Shown here: positions 27,601 to 36,034 of the stretch, one piece after another
How positions within the stretch are numbered: the first letter of the stretch is position 1
Layout of the letters: every line of letters begins with the position of its first letter
Assembly (NCBI GenBank): GCA_934463165.1
Contig: CAKSJG010000009.1
Coordinates: forward strand, 1-64,000
Source of the DNA: an uncultured Clostridia bacterium
Lineage (GTDB): Bacteria; Bacillota; Clostridia; UMGS1810
Reading direction: 5' to 3'
Length of the DNA: 64,000 bases
Made by a program: the position numbers and the translations under genes
Notes under the pieces: model-generated
Databases searched by the model: none
What the model saw: only the letters and a program-made list of their open reading frames with translations
What the model was told of the DNA's origin: nothing

Positions 27601-28086
27601 GGCCTTATATGGCCGGGTCCTGCATACGGCAACAGAACGGCTATATATGATTATGCAAAAGCAAATTATGACATGCTCAGAATTGCCGTAACGCTTAATG
27701 ACCCCGAATTTAATCTTCCCGCGGATTGGCTTAAGTGGTCATTCAATGCGGATCACACCTGTTCATACAGCAGGGCGCAGGCGTTTGACAGTCTCAGCCT
27801 GAATGATACCGATACATTAAGATGGCTTTGCTACGGTGTTCATCCGTCGGATTATTTTTCAAGTGAAGATGGTGCTGCAAACCTTACAAAGGCTGTGGAT
27901 CTTCTTAAAAACAGATCGGATACTTATTGGTATGCCGGAAACAGAGAAATTCACGATTATACCGAAGCTCTTAAAAAGCTTGACATAACAAAGACAAGCG
28001 TAACAAACAATTCGGAGCTTACTCTTTACATTAAGGTAAACGGTGTTAAGATGACAATAGCTCCGGGAGAAAAAATCGGAAAATAA
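24694..28086 (+). CDS. Large secreted protein with polysaccharide-deacetylase (NodB-like) domain
   Basis: ATG 24694 is preferred; an in-frame GTG lies at 24685. A signal peptide (MKKSVFSLCMVLCMILS ... VQA) starts an 1130-residue protein. Two jelly-roll, LamG-like segments (about 150-360 and 430-650) are separated by short helical linkers. The shared secreted-protein domain follows (about 745-830, ASYENGALYD ... FMFASGTVKPL). The C-terminal part is a NodB-like CE4 domain: TFTLDDAN gives Asp848/Asp849 and HTKYH gives His897/His901, the metal ligands of the family; GPAYGNR stands for motif 3. It probably deacetylates an extracellular polymer bound by the jelly-roll domains (inference). The unusual order puts the catalytic domain last. 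Confidence 0.8.
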   Translation: MKKSVFSLCMVLCMILSTVCIPAVQATNLYTKGPVTFDNVDKVSAAETGFSSGTVIADPTYTIPGYESREGNKIYDPIPNSANEVVFNGNTGIIAISTQIFFDYYNGMDDPTSGYIANYYDNTDNYIGKMEYGESGKKYYNAEGSELSEADFKTYLSAYGSFLFRKTYIKNGNVKYYNNISKNSNELTEDAAIAKKAESGYYVNDEFTSEAGKLYGSDQSGSAVFNLRNSSTGINMFSITRNGNITSAHGGWGSTVFKKNKWYDVKFVVDTESSSMTGKYKLAEEETYKDIIWQCALEKADGTLYNGFTTKYMYDGNAVGNNKNGTLPANTSKLRLQGINDVFRDYVDNFEINTYKTVYESVNDCTTGAEVKAKLDLFASLGLFTGSSESLSYTDGLYDALVGRNFTSTSELQAFYNETVKEYTGIKFFGFEDEKTFTNNDASYYKKETDGTYSWGDSTDGGYTKMTGTGGVIVEDPTDSSNHVLSLGRSTKELRSDNGAKADIAQNFDTNILEFDVLVPEYNQTGTNGNIRFNTNYASSNPYARTWTDILRFSKGKAYIGTSRESAEVSIPQNTWHRIKMEIDSADDIIKYYFDGELKVSVKCSESAVEDVRNIPNEKSTMLNVMQYYGVANDYYIYLDNVKFVRYDNLCDKINNCASSSDVYNVLSKYSALGFFDFGDIIDSVIEKDAVYSELLHKGFTSNIAVQDAFDEAAWNQSVKESGGGGIIIASRNEESDGEHNYIKDVSLVINESGITDTSADFIAASYENGALYDIQTLNYTGSLERRQRIEWQGMNLDITKADSYKIFMFASGTVKPLAKSVSKDVELSVLTNFYPGWTKKAVTFTLDDANASADKKFIDVIKPAGMKGTFNLVTNNLNKDADTVRALYDGFEVANHTKYHPYPYYMFENETANYTPVLADDAFDENGNKLNLYKRKRGSYIAYDDEYIKCINAGHVEIERIFGEGSDTGLIWPGPAYGNRTAIYDYAKANYDMLRIAVTLNDPEFNLPADWLKWSFNADHTCSYSRAQAFDSLSLNDTDTLRWLCYGVHPSDYFSSEDGAANLTKAVDLLKNRSDTYWYAGNREIHDYTEALKKLDITKTSVTNNSELTLYIKVNGVKMTIAPGEKIGK

Positions 28087-28090
28087 ATAC

Positions 28091-28139
28091 GAATACACCA
28101 AAACCGTCGGGCATGCAGCCCGGCGGTTTTGGTGTATTC
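28091..28139. terminator. Long perfect hairpin after the deacetylase gene
   Basis: A 22-bp stem (28091-28112 with 28118-28139, one G-T pair) has a five-base loop. It ends the gene, but there is no clean T-run directly after it, so it may act as an RNA 3' end stabiliser as much as a terminator. Confidence 0.75.
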
Positions 28140-28170
28140 CATAATAAGCAAAAAAATATAACTTCGGGTA

Positions 28171-28199
28171 TTGATAAACTTACGCAAATATGATATAAT
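28171..28199 (+). promoter_or_regulatory. Promoter for ychF
   Basis: TTGATA (28171-28176), 17 bases, TATAAT (28194-28199). The resulting leader is about 90 bases and contains a tandem TGGTGTAAAAATGGTGTAAA. Confidence 0.85.
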
Positions 28200-28297
28200 A
28201 ATTTGAAAACAGTATAACAGAAATGGTGTAAAAATGGTGTAAATCATTTTTCACAAACGCCGAAACACCGGTAAAATCAAGGAGATGTGAGATAAAC

Positions 28298-29395
28298 ATG
28301 AAATTAGGTATAGTAGGGCTTCCGAATGTCGGAAAGAGCACGCTTTTCAATGCGATAACACAGGCAGGCGCAGAGGCGGCAAACTATCCGTTTTGCACAA
28401 TAGAGCCCAATGTCGGAATAGTTACCGTTCCGGATGAAAGAATAGATAAGCTTGCCGAAATGTATGAGCCCGATAAGATAACATATGCGACGGTTGAATT
28501 TGTTGATATTGCGGGTCTTGTTAAGGGGGCAAGCAAGGGTGAAGGTCTCGGAAACAAGTTTCTTTCGCATATACGCGAGGTGGACGCTATCGTTCATGTG
28601 GTAAGATGCTTTGAAAATGAAAACATCGTTCATGTTGACGGAAGCATAGGACCGAAGCGTGATGTTGAAACAATTAATCTTGAGCTTGCTTTTTCGGATA
28701 TGGAAATCGTTGAAAAAAGAATTGACCGCACGAAAAAGGCGATGAAGGGCGGCGATAAAAAATACCGGGCGGAGCTTGATATGCTTGATAGAATACACAA
28801 AACCCTTGAAGACGGCAAGCAGGTAAGGACAATGACATTTTCAAAAGAAGAACAGGAATTTTTAAAGGAAATTTCTCTTCTTACCATAAAACCCGTTATT
28901 TATGCGGCTAATGTTTCGGAAGATGATTTTGCAAACGGAATAGACGATAATCCGTTTATAAAGGAGCTTAAAGAAATTGCCGATGAAGAGGGAAGCGAGG
29001 TTCTCCCGATATGCGCAAAAATAGAGGAGGATATAGCCGAGTTTGATGCCGATGAAAGAAAAGCGTTTATGGACGAGCTCGGAATCGAGGATTCCGGTCT
29101 TAACCGTCTTATCAAAAAGAGCTACAGCATTTTGGGGCTCATAAGCTATCTTACCGCGGGAAAACCTGAAGTAAGAGCATGGACGATAAAGAAAGGCACC
29201 AAAGCTCCGCAGGCTGCCGGAAAAATCCATACTGATTTTGAACGCGGATTTATAAGGGCAGAGGTTGTGTCATTTGATGATCTTATGGCATGCGGAACAT
29301 ATGCCGCAGCGCGTGAAAAAGGTCTTGTTCGTCTTGAGGGTAAGGAATATGTTATGAATGACGGAGACATAGTACTTTTCAGGTTTAATGTGTAA
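28298..29395 (+). CDS. ychF: Redox-regulated ATPase/GTPase YchF (Obg family)
   Basis: The 365-residue protein opens with the P-loop GLPNVGKST (residues 7-15) and the switch/G3 region DIAGLVKGASKGEGLGN, a signature of YchF. A coiled-coil arm and a C-terminal TGS-like domain (ending DGDIVLFRFNV) follow. YchF is a universal ribosome-associated P-loop NTPase that prefers ATP and affects translation and oxidative-stress responses. The start has AAGGAGATG about nine bases upstream. It is monocistronic: it has its own promoter and a terminator at 29409-29453. Confidence 0.97.
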   Translation: MKLGIVGLPNVGKSTLFNAITQAGAEAANYPFCTIEPNVGIVTVPDERIDKLAEMYEPDKITYATVEFVDIAGLVKGASKGEGLGNKFLSHIREVDAIVHVVRCFENENIVHVDGSIGPKRDVETINLELAFSDMEIVEKRIDRTKKAMKGGDKKYRAELDMLDRIHKTLEDGKQVRTMTFSKEEQEFLKEISLLTIKPVIYAANVSEDDFANGIDDNPFIKELKEIADEEGSEVLPICAKIEEDIAEFDADERKAFMDELGIEDSGLNRLIKKSYSILGLISYLTAGKPEVRAWTIKKGTKAPQAAGKIHTDFERGFIRAEVVSFDDLMACGTYAAAREKGLVRLEGKEYVMNDGDIVLFRFNV

Positions 29396-29408
29396 TAATA
29401 ATTAAAAT

Positions 29409-29453
29409 AAAAAACGCTTTACATTGTTCGACAAACAGTGCAAAGCGTTTTTT
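29409..29453 (+). terminator. Terminator after ychF
   Basis: AAAAAACGCTTT pairs with AAAGCGTTTTTT, with a nearly paired inner arm and a T-run end. Confidence 0.9.
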
Positions 29454-29605
29454 GAACGTTTTGACAGTTTGGAAAACTTATTTATCAATATAATGTACAA
29501 ATTGCTAAAAATTGAATTTTTTTCATTTTGATATAAAAATTGAAGAAAAACAAAGATATATGAAGAATTCTGGACTTATTTTGAAATAATCGGATTTTTT
29601 CAATG

Positions 29606-29634
29606 TTGATTTTTTGCACTTACAGTGCTATTAT
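29606..29634 (+). promoter_or_regulatory. Promoter of the groESL operon
   Basis: TTGATT (29606-29611), 17 bases, TATTAT (29629-29634), immediately upstream of the CIRCE operator. The sequence between 29454 and 29605 is AT-rich with no gene visible. Confidence 0.7.
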
Positions 29635-29645
29635 ATAAGCATGGA

Positions 29646-29672
29646 TTAGCACTCAGGATGTTTGAGTGCTAA
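29646..29672 (+). promoter_or_regulatory. CIRCE operator (HrcA binding site)
   Basis: TTAGCACTC, a nine-base spacer, then GAGTGCTAA: an exact match to the CIRCE consensus. HrcA repressor binds it and releases it on heat or protein-folding stress. It lies at the probable transcription start of groESL, so this operon is HrcA-regulated. Confidence 0.97.
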
Positions 29673-29726
29673 ATACAAAGTTAATTTTATATTCCCTCAT
29701 GGGAAATATTTCAGGAGGTAATAAGC

Positions 29727-30011
29727 ATGACAATCAAACCATTGGCAGACAGAGTCGTTATTAAAATGACCGAAAGCGAAGAGACAACAAAAAGCGGAAT
29801 AGTTCTTCCGGGAAGCGCTCAGGAGAAGCCGCAGGTAGCTGTAGTTACCGCAGTGGGACCGGGCGGAGTAGTTGACGGCAAAGAAATCAAAATGGAAGTT
29901 AAAGTAGGCGATAAGGTTCTCATCAGTCAGTATGCAGGCACAAAAGTAAAGCTTGACGGTGTTGAAAACATCATCGTAAGACAGAGCGACATTCTCGCTG
30001 TTGTGGAATAA
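29727..30011 (+). CDS. groES: Co-chaperonin GroES
   Basis: The 94-residue protein begins TIKPLADRVVIKM, contains the mobile loop region around ETTKSGIVLPGSA and ends SDILAVVE, all typical of Hsp10. The heptameric cap closes the GroEL chamber during ATP-driven folding in the cytoplasm. CAGGAGGTAA precedes the start. It lies 55 bp after the CIRCE operator and 36 bp before groEL. Confidence 0.98.
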   Translation: MTIKPLADRVVIKMTESEETTKSGIVLPGSAQEKPQVAVVTAVGPGGVVDGKEIKMEVKVGDKVLISQYAGTKVKLDGVENIIVRQSDILAVVE

Positions 30012-30047
30012 TATCGAAACAATATATTAATCGGAGGTAATGTTATT

Positions 30048-31688
30048 ATGGCTAAACAGGTTAAATTCGGCGAAGAAGCAAGAAGAGCTCTCCAGGCGGG
30101 AGTAGATCAGCTTGCCGACGCTGTTAAAATTACATTGGGACCTAAGGGCAGAAACGTTGTCCTTGACAAAAAATTCGGTTCACCGCTTATCACAAACGAC
30201 GGTGTGACGATTGCTAAAGAAATTGAGCTTGAAGATCCGTTTGAAAATATGGGCGCACAGCTTGTTAAAGAAGTTGCAACAAAAACAAACGACGTTGCCG
30301 GTGACGGTACAACAACCGCAACACTTCTTGCACAGGCTATCATAAGAGAGGGTCTGAAAAACGTTGCAGCGGGCGCTAACCCGATGATCGTTAAAAAAGG
30401 TATAAAGAAGGCTGTAGATACGGCTGTTGAATATATATCCAAAAAGAGCAAAAAGGTTGAAGGAAAAGAGGATATCGCAAGAGTTGCATCCGTTTCGGCA
30501 GCTAACGATTACATCGGTTCTCTTATAGCAGACGCTATGGAAAAGGTTACGAGCGACGGTGTTATCACTGTTGAAGAATCAAAAACGGCAGAAACATTCT
30601 GTGATGTTGTTGAAGGTATGCAGTTTGACAGAGGATATATTTCACCTTACATGGTAACGGATACCGAAAAGATGGAAGCTGTTATTGACGATGCTCTTAT
30701 TCTTATTACAGATAAGAAGATTTCTAACATTCAGGATATTCTTCCGCTTCTTGAACAGGTTGTTCAGCAGGGTAAAAAGCTTGTTATTATCGCAGAAGAT
30801 ATTGAGGGTGAAGCTCTTACAACTCTTATCGTAAACAAGCTCAGAGGAACATTTACATGCGTTGCCGTTAAAGCTCCGGGCTTTGGCGACAGAAGAAAAG
30901 AAATGCTTAAGGATATCGCAATCCTTACCGGCGGTCAGGTTATTTCCGAAGAACTCGGCTTAGAGCTTAAGGATACAACATTTGATATGCTCGGAAAAGC
31001 TAAACAGGTTAAGGTTCAGAAAGAAAACACAATCATCGTTGACGGTCTCGGTGATGCAGCTGCTATCAAAGACAGAGTAAACCTCATCAGAAATCAGATA
31101 GAAGAAACAACAAGCGAATTTGATAGAGAAAAACTCCAGGAAAGACTTGCAAAGCTTGCAGGCGGAGTTGCCGTTATCAAAGTAGGTGCTGCAACCGAAA
31201 CTGAAATGAAAGAGATGAAGCTCAGAATCGAAGATGCTCTCGCAGCAACAAAGGCAGCTGTAGAAGAGGGTATCGTAGCCGGCGGCGGAACGCTTTATGT
31301 CAATGCTATTGCCGATGTTGAAAAGGCAGTTGACGAGGTTGAAGAAGCTGACGCAAAGACCGGTGTTAAGATTATTGCAAAAGCTCTTGAAGAGCCTGTA
31401 AGACAGATCGCAAAGAATGCAGGTCTTGAGGGCAGTGTAATTATAGATAAAATCAAAAACAGCAAAGACGGCGTAGGCTTTAACGCTCTTATCGAAGAAT
31501 ATGAAGATATGGTAGCTTCCGGTATTGTTGATCCTGCAAAGGTTACAAGAAGCGCTCTTCAGAATGCTGCAAGTGTTGCAAGCATGGTTCTTACAACAGA
31601 GAGCATAGTTGCCGATAAGGAAGATCCGAATGCGGCAGCAGCTGCTCCTGCAGGCGGTATGCCCGGCGGCGGAATGGGAATGTATTAA
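30048..31688 (+). CDS. groEL: Chaperonin GroEL
   Basis: The 546-residue protein is of normal length and has KITLGPKGRNVVLDKKFG, the ATP-site stretch DGTTTATLLAQ and the C-terminal glycine/methionine tail GGMPGGGMGMY that lines the folding chamber. It forms a double ring of 14 subunits working with GroES. It is co-transcribed with groES under CIRCE control. Codon choice is more regular than in its neighbours, as expected for a highly expressed gene. Confidence 0.98.
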   Translation: MAKQVKFGEEARRALQAGVDQLADAVKITLGPKGRNVVLDKKFGSPLITNDGVTIAKEIELEDPFENMGAQLVKEVATKTNDVAGDGTTTATLLAQAIIREGLKNVAAGANPMIVKKGIKKAVDTAVEYISKKSKKVEGKEDIARVASVSAANDYIGSLIADAMEKVTSDGVITVEESKTAETFCDVVEGMQFDRGYISPYMVTDTEKMEAVIDDALILITDKKISNIQDILPLLEQVVQQGKKLVIIAEDIEGEALTTLIVNKLRGTFTCVAVKAPGFGDRRKEMLKDIAILTGGQVISEELGLELKDTTFDMLGKAKQVKVQKENTIIVDGLGDAAAIKDRVNLIRNQIEETTSEFDREKLQERLAKLAGGVAVIKVGAATETEMKEMKLRIEDALAATKAAVEEGIVAGGGTLYVNAIADVEKAVDEVEEADAKTGVKIIAKALEEPVRQIAKNAGLEGSVIIDKIKNSKDGVGFNALIEEYEDMVASGIVDPAKVTRSALQNAASVASMVLTTESIVADKEDPNAAAAAPAGGMPGGGMGMY

Positions 31689-31712
31689 TTCTCGGTTTTG
31701 TGCATAATAATT

Positions 31713-31750
31713 ATCCCGGCAGATCTTTTGATTTGTCGGGATGTTTTTTG
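31713..31750 (+). terminator. Terminator after groEL
   Basis: ATCCCGGCAGAT pairs with ATTTGTCGGGAT using G-T pairs, followed by GTTTTTTGA. Confidence 0.85.
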
Positions 31751-31820
31751 ACTTATTTTTCCAAACACAGAGAATTTCATATCATAAAATTGGATTTTAA
31801 AAATATTTTATATAAAACAC

Positions 31821-31849
31821 TTGACATATAACAAAAATCATGATAAAAT
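31821..31849 (+). promoter_or_regulatory. Promoter for tRNA-Asp
   Basis: TTGACA (31821-31826), 17 bases, TAAAAT (31844-31849), 25 bases before the tRNA. Confidence 0.85.
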
Positions 31850-31874
31850 ATAATGGTTGTTGAAGTTAATATTC

Positions 31875-31948
31875 GGCCGAGTAGTTCAGTTGGTTAGAAT
31901 GCCAGCCTGTCACGCTGGAGGTCGAGGGTTCGAACCCCTTCTCGGTCG
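31875..31948 (+). tRNA. tRNA-Asp (anticodon GTC)
   Basis: The 7-bp acceptor stem GGCCGAG/CTCGGTC is closed with one G-T pair. The D arm (AGTTCAGTTGGTTAGAAT), anticodon arm GCCAGCCTGTCACGCTGGA with anticodon GTC, and T arm GAGGGTTCGAACCCCTT are all intact. The discriminator base is G, as usual for Asp. CCA is not encoded. It is a single-gene transcript with its own promoter and terminator. Confidence 0.98.
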
Positions 31949-31951
31949 CTG

Positions 31952-31987
31952 AAAATCGACAAGTATGTTAATGCTTGTCGATTTTTC
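31952..31987. terminator. Bidirectional terminator between tRNA-Asp and the YitT gene
   Basis: AAAATCGACAAG pairs perfectly with CTTGTCGATTTT across a ten-base loop. T-runs on both strands let it end the tRNA transcript and the convergent YitT-family gene. Confidence 0.92.
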
Positions 31988-32824
31988 TTATAAATTCATA
32001 AATCCGCTTCCGAGGATTTCACTGCTTGTCGTTATTATAATAAACGCATTCGGGTCAATTGTTTTTATTTTCTTTCTGAGCTTCGGTGCTTCAAATCTTC
32101 CGCATACGGTGTGAAGCATTGATTTTTTATCGTTTGTATACGCTCCGGAAACATTTCCCACAGTTACTCCGCGTTCAAGACTTGTCATTATATATTTTGA
32201 AATTTCATTTCCCTTTTCGGTTATTACAACAAAATATTTGCACGCATTCAGATTATCAATAACCATATCAACGACAAAAGCTTTAGCCAAAAGGCCTGCA
32301 AGAGAAAACATCCCCGTTTTGACGCCAAACACGGCGAACGCCCCGACGGCTACCGCAAAATCTACGGTAAGCACAGCTTTTCCCACATCTATCGGTGTGT
32401 ATTTTTTAATTATCAGCGCCAGAATATCCGTTCCTCCGGATGATGCGTCGGCATGAAAGATAAGAGCACAGGCAATCGAAGAAAGAATAACGGAATATAT
32501 AAGCTCAAGCAGCGTTTCGTCGGTTATCGGGGCACTGAGCGGCACCATAAATCCGATGGCATATGTCATTGCCGAATAAAGCATGCTGCAATATACCGTC
32601 TTTGCGCCGAAGCCTTTTCCCAAAACGGCAAATCCGACAATCAAAAGCAAAAGATTCAGACCCCATATCCATACGGGTGCCGAAATCGGTGTTATCTTTG
32701 CAAGAATAACTCCGAGTCCCGATACTCCTCCGGTTGAAAAATTGTTTGGTATCTCAAAAAAATATACGCTTAGCGAAAGAATTATGCAGCCTGCTGTCAT
32801 TTTCACAAAATTTTTTACATTCAT
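31988..32824 (-). CDS. YitT-family membrane protein (DUF161/DUF2179)
   Basis: ATG 32824 is used because AAAGGG lies about a dozen bases upstream; an in-frame GTG at 32836 directly abuts that site. The 278-residue protein has five to six hydrophobic segments, with the family stretches NNFSTGGVSGLGVI and DASSGGTDILALI. A soluble C-terminal DUF2179 domain ends at AFIIITTSSEILGSGF. The family is widespread in Firmicutes and its transport or sensory role is not established. It follows the M55 peptidase gene by about 30 bp, so the two are probably co-transcribed. Confidence 0.88.
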   Translation of the reverse strand: MNVKNFVKMTAGCIILSLSVYFFEIPNNFSTGGVSGLGVILAKITPISAPVWIWGLNLLLLIVGFAVLGKGFGAKTVYCSMLYSAMTYAIGFMVPLSAPITDETLLELIYSVILSSIACALIFHADASSGGTDILALIIKKYTPIDVGKAVLTVDFAVAVGAFAVFGVKTGMFSLAGLLAKAFVVDMVIDNLNACKYFVVITEKGNEISKYIMTSLERGVTVGNVSGAYTNDKKSMLHTVCGRFEAPKLRKKIKTIDPNAFIIITTSSEILGSGFMNL

Positions 32825-32853
32825 TAAAGTCGGCACACCCTTTTATGTGAATA

Positions 32854-33636
32854 TTAAAACTTCAGATTCTCGTACGAAGCGGTTTTGAGTATTGTTTTTT
32901 TGAGCGTTCGTGCACCGACTCTTACGGCATTGCCGGTGCATTTGCTTAAATCCTCTTCGCACATGTCACTTCTGTAATATGTAAGCTCTATATTTGCCGG
33001 ATAGGATATTGAAAGCGGTTTAATTTCTTTGTAAATTTTTACAGCCTTAACAATTGCGTCTTCCAAAATTTTGTCTGCATCCGGATAATCGAAACACATA
33101 TTTCTGCATTTTGCTTTTTTTACGGGCGCGGTAATTATCTCGGGCACGTATTCTTTTGCCTGAGCGCATGCCGTTTCATCCCCCGAGCACATAGCTATCG
33201 GCACGCCGTATGCACCGCAATATACGGCATGGATGCCGAGCTCGCTGAATTCTTTGCCGTTTATTTTGTAGCTGAACCAACGTGCGGAGCTTATTGTATG
33301 ATCAAGAAATCCGCCGAGAGTGCCTGCTCTTGCGTGAGAACCGAGTTCGATCTGAAAATCTATTTTTCCGCCCGAAATCAGCTTTTGCCAATCGCGGATG
33401 TCTGTTTTTATTGCGTACGGCACGATGTTTTCGGGATTTATATTTCCTCCGCCGCCGTGACCGTCAAGATAATATATGTTTTCCGCTCCGTTTTTTCGGC
33501 ATACATCCGCTGCGAAATTCAATGATTCTTCCAGTCTGCGGCATGCATATGCATACTCATCGGACGAATTGTCAACGCATTTTATCGATGTGACACCGCT
33601 TATTCCTTCAAGATCTGTCAGTATAAAAATATTCAT
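32854..33636 (-). CDS. M55-family D-aminopeptidase (DppA-like)
   Basis: ATG 33636 follows GGAGGTAAA by about ten bases; an earlier ATG at 33714 has no ribosome site. Zinc-ligand motifs of the M55 family are present: DLEGISGV near the N-terminus, DGHGGG, ELGSHAR and SGDETAC. Characterised DppA cuts D-Ala-D-Ala and related D-amino-acid dipeptides in the cytoplasm, supporting use or recycling of cell-wall material. It lies between an AraC regulator and a YitT-family gene on the same strand; a link between the three is inferred only from order. Confidence 0.9.
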   Translation of the reverse strand: MNIFILTDLEGISGVTSIKCVDNSSDEYAYACRRLEESLNFAADVCRKNGAENIYYLDGHGGGGNINPENIVPYAIKTDIRDWQKLISGGKIDFQIELGSHARAGTLGGFLDHTISSARWFSYKINGKEFSELGIHAVYCGAYGVPIAMCSGDETACAQAKEYVPEIITAPVKKAKCRNMCFDYPDADKILEDAIVKAVKIYKEIKPLSISYPANIELTYYRSDMCEEDLSKCTGNAVRVGARTLKKTILKTASYENLKF

Positions 33637-33745
33637 ACGGCAGTTTACCTCCATGTATTTAATAAAACTATTATAAGTCCGCAGGCGCGAAAAAACAATT
33701 CCGGTAACTGACATGATACTATGAAAAAATGACTTTGTTTAAAAA

Positions 33746-34534
33746 TCATGTGTCAAAGTTTTTTCGGTATTTTGCCGGACTGAAGCCCGTCAGCTTTTTA
33801 AACAGAACCTGAAAATGTGAAAAAGAATCAAATCCGCATGCTTCTGAAATGTATGAAATGGGATCATCCGAGTTTTCCAAAAGATATTTTGCACGGTTCA
33901 TTCTTATATTTGTCAGGTAGACATGCGGAGTAAGCCCGGTTGACTTTTTGAAAAGTCTTAAAATATACAAAGGTACATACCCCGAAACATATCCGAGAGT
34001 TTCCAGAGTTATTTTCTCCGAATAATGATTTTTCATGTATTCAATGCATGCGTTAACCTCGGGCATGATCGGATTTTTTTGAGTTGAAATCTCAAAAAGC
34101 TCATAGATCAGCCTTAAAACGTATGAATTTAAAAGGATTTTACTTCCGATTTTTTCATCGTTATATTGCCTTATGCATTTTTCATACAGCTGACCGATTG
34201 CCTCGTTTGCCTTGAAAAACCTCGGAATTCCGTCTATAATGGGGAGGGTTTCGCGCTTGCCCGCATCGGCACTGAAAAGGATCGTCATGCATTTAAAATG
34301 CGGCATGCTCGACACGGTATCTCCGGGACGGATAAACCTGACATGATTTTTTTTGATTTCAAGGCTTTCGCCGTTGACAAACAGCTTTCCTCCTCCTGAG
34401 GTATAAAAGCTTGTTTCAAAGCATTCCGCTGTTCTTTGTCTTGTGCGTGATGTTGCTTTCGGATCTGTTTCAAAATAATGTGCCGAAATAACGTGCGGTG
34501 CAAAGTCCGCTTCACCAAACATGGGCTTATTCAT
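33746..34534 (-). CDS. AraC-family transcriptional regulator
   Basis: ATG 34534 follows AGGAAGTG; the TTG at 34552 is less likely. The 262-residue protein has an N-terminal cupin-like sensor half (SFYTSGGGKLFVNGE, RPGDTVSSMPHF) and two C-terminal helix-turn-helix motifs (LETLGYVSGYVPLYILRLFK; ISYISEACGFDSFSHFQ). It is transcribed away from uxaC, with about 130 bp between starts that holds the uxaC promoter. The likely role is sensing a uronate or oligosaccharide and activating the uxaC-GH39-uxuB genes (inference from divergent placement). Confidence 0.9.
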   Translation of the reverse strand: MNKPMFGEADFAPHVISAHYFETDPKATSRTRQRTAECFETSFYTSGGGKLFVNGESLEIKKNHVRFIRPGDTVSSMPHFKCMTILFSADAGKRETLPIIDGIPRFFKANEAIGQLYEKCIRQYNDEKIGSKILLNSYVLRLIYELFEISTQKNPIMPEVNACIEYMKNHYSEKITLETLGYVSGYVPLYILRLFKKSTGLTPHVYLTNIRMNRAKYLLENSDDPISYISEACGFDSFSHFQVLFKKLTGFSPAKYRKNFDT

Positions 34535-34587
34535 TTTTTCACTTCCTATCAAGTAAGTTTTTCGAATTTTATTGTTAATTTATGAAA

Positions 34588-34616
34588 TTGACTTTTTGTT
34601 TATAATATCATATATT
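34588..34616 (+). promoter_or_regulatory. Promoter for the uronate operon
   Basis: TTGACT (34588-34593), 17 bases, TATATT (34611-34616) in the intergenic region shared with the divergent AraC gene. AT-rich repeats around it are candidates for regulator binding. Confidence 0.7.
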
Positions 34617-34664
34617 AGTTATATTGTCAATAATATGTAATTTTTGCACGGAGGTGAAAAAGTA

Positions 34665-36020
34665 ATGAATAAGAATTTTTTGCTCGGATCCGATCTTGCC
34701 GCAAGTCTGTATAACGGTGCTGCAAAAGATCTCCCGATAGCGGACTGGCACAATCATCTGTCGGTTGCGGATATGCGCCGCGATACCGTATTTGACGATA
34801 TCACACAGCTTTGGATCGAAAAAGATCCGTATAAACACAGGGCTATGCGCATATGCGGCGTTGAAGAAAGATATATTACCGGTGATGCCGATAATTACGA
34901 AAAATTTTTAAAATGGAGCGAGACACTCGAAAAAATTATCGGAAATCCGGTGTATATATGGTCATGCGCTGAGCTTGAAAAAATATTCGGCATAACGGAG
35001 CCCTTGTGTCATGACAGTGCCGCCCGTATATGGGATAAAACAAAGAAAATGCTTTCCTCGGGGGAGATATCCAACAACAGTATTTTAGGCAAGTTCAACA
35101 TAAAATATAACGCGCCGTGCTGTGATATAACCGATGACGAAACCGTGTTTTCACATATGAAAGGCTGCTGCCCGTCGCTTCGTGCCGACAGTGTTATTTT
35201 CCCGACGGGGGAGTTTATTGCTAAACTGTCTGAAAAAACGGGGATAAAGGCAGAAAATGCAGATGACTATTTTTCGGCTGTTGAAAGCTCTGTTGATGCT
35301 TTATACTATGTCGGCTGCCGCATTGCCGATCACTCTTTGGACGACGGCTTTGAATACAGCTGCGACGACGGCAGGAATGCCGAAAGATTCGGCAAGCTGC
35401 TTTGCGGCGGTGAGCTTGAAAAGGTAGACAAAATGCGGCTTGCTTCTTTCATCATGTGCAAAATTGCGGAAATATATGCAAAGAAAAACATGACGCTTCT
35501 TTTACATATTGGTGCTCAAAGACGCACCAGCGACAGACTTTTTGACATAGCAGGTGCCGCAGGAGGTTATGCCGCCATCGGAACACGGTTTGACGTGAAT
35601 AACATTATAGCGCTTCTTCGTGATATTGAAAAAAATAAACACGGTCTGCCAAAAACAATACTCATACCGCTGAATCCGTCGGACGCAGCCGCGATATCGG
35701 TGCTTGCCGGGTCGTTTTCAAAAGACGGTGTAAGCTCGGTTGTATCGGAGGGGCCGGCATGGTGGTGGTGCGATCATTCATTCGGCATCAAAAACGTTTT
35801 GGAAAGCGTAAATGCATATTCGGTTTTATCCGAATTTGTCGGGATGACAACCGATTCAAGAAGCGTGCTGTCATTTGTCAGACACGATTATTTCCGAAGA
35901 ATACTGTGTTCATTTGTTGCCGGAAAGGCAGGAAGCGGCGAAATGCCCGACGATTTTGACATACTGTGTAATTTGATAAGAAAAATTTCATATGAAAATT
36001 CCGCAAAAATTTTTAATTAA
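34665..36020 (+). CDS. uxaC: Uronate isomerase
   Basis: ATG 34665 follows GGAGGTGAAAAAGTA. The 451-residue protein matches UxaC: IADWHNHLS with the first metal-binding His pair, MTLLLHIGAQRR, GTRFDVNNI and the C-terminal VSEGPAWWWCDHSFG. It converts D-glucuronate to D-fructuronate (and D-galacturonate to D-tagaturonate), the first cytoplasmic step of uronic acid breakdown. It begins an operon with a GH39 enzyme and a mannonate-oxidoreductase-like SDR; gaps of 14 and 16 bp support joint transcription. Confidence 0.95.
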   Translation: MNKNFLLGSDLAASLYNGAAKDLPIADWHNHLSVADMRRDTVFDDITQLWIEKDPYKHRAMRICGVEERYITGDADNYEKFLKWSETLEKIIGNPVYIWSCAELEKIFGITEPLCHDSAARIWDKTKKMLSSGEISNNSILGKFNIKYNAPCCDITDDETVFSHMKGCCPSLRADSVIFPTGEFIAKLSEKTGIKAENADDYFSAVESSVDALYYVGCRIADHSLDDGFEYSCDDGRNAERFGKLLCGGELEKVDKMRLASFIMCKIAEIYAKKNMTLLLHIGAQRRTSDRLFDIAGAAGGYAAIGTRFDVNNIIALLRDIEKNKHGLPKTILIPLNPSDAAAISVLAGSFSKDGVSSVVSEGPAWWWCDHSFGIKNVLESVNAYSVLSEFVGMTTDSRSVLSFVRHDYFRRILCSFVAGKAGSGEMPDDFDILCNLIRKISYENSAKIFN

Positions 36021-36034
36021 AAAGGAGAACGACA

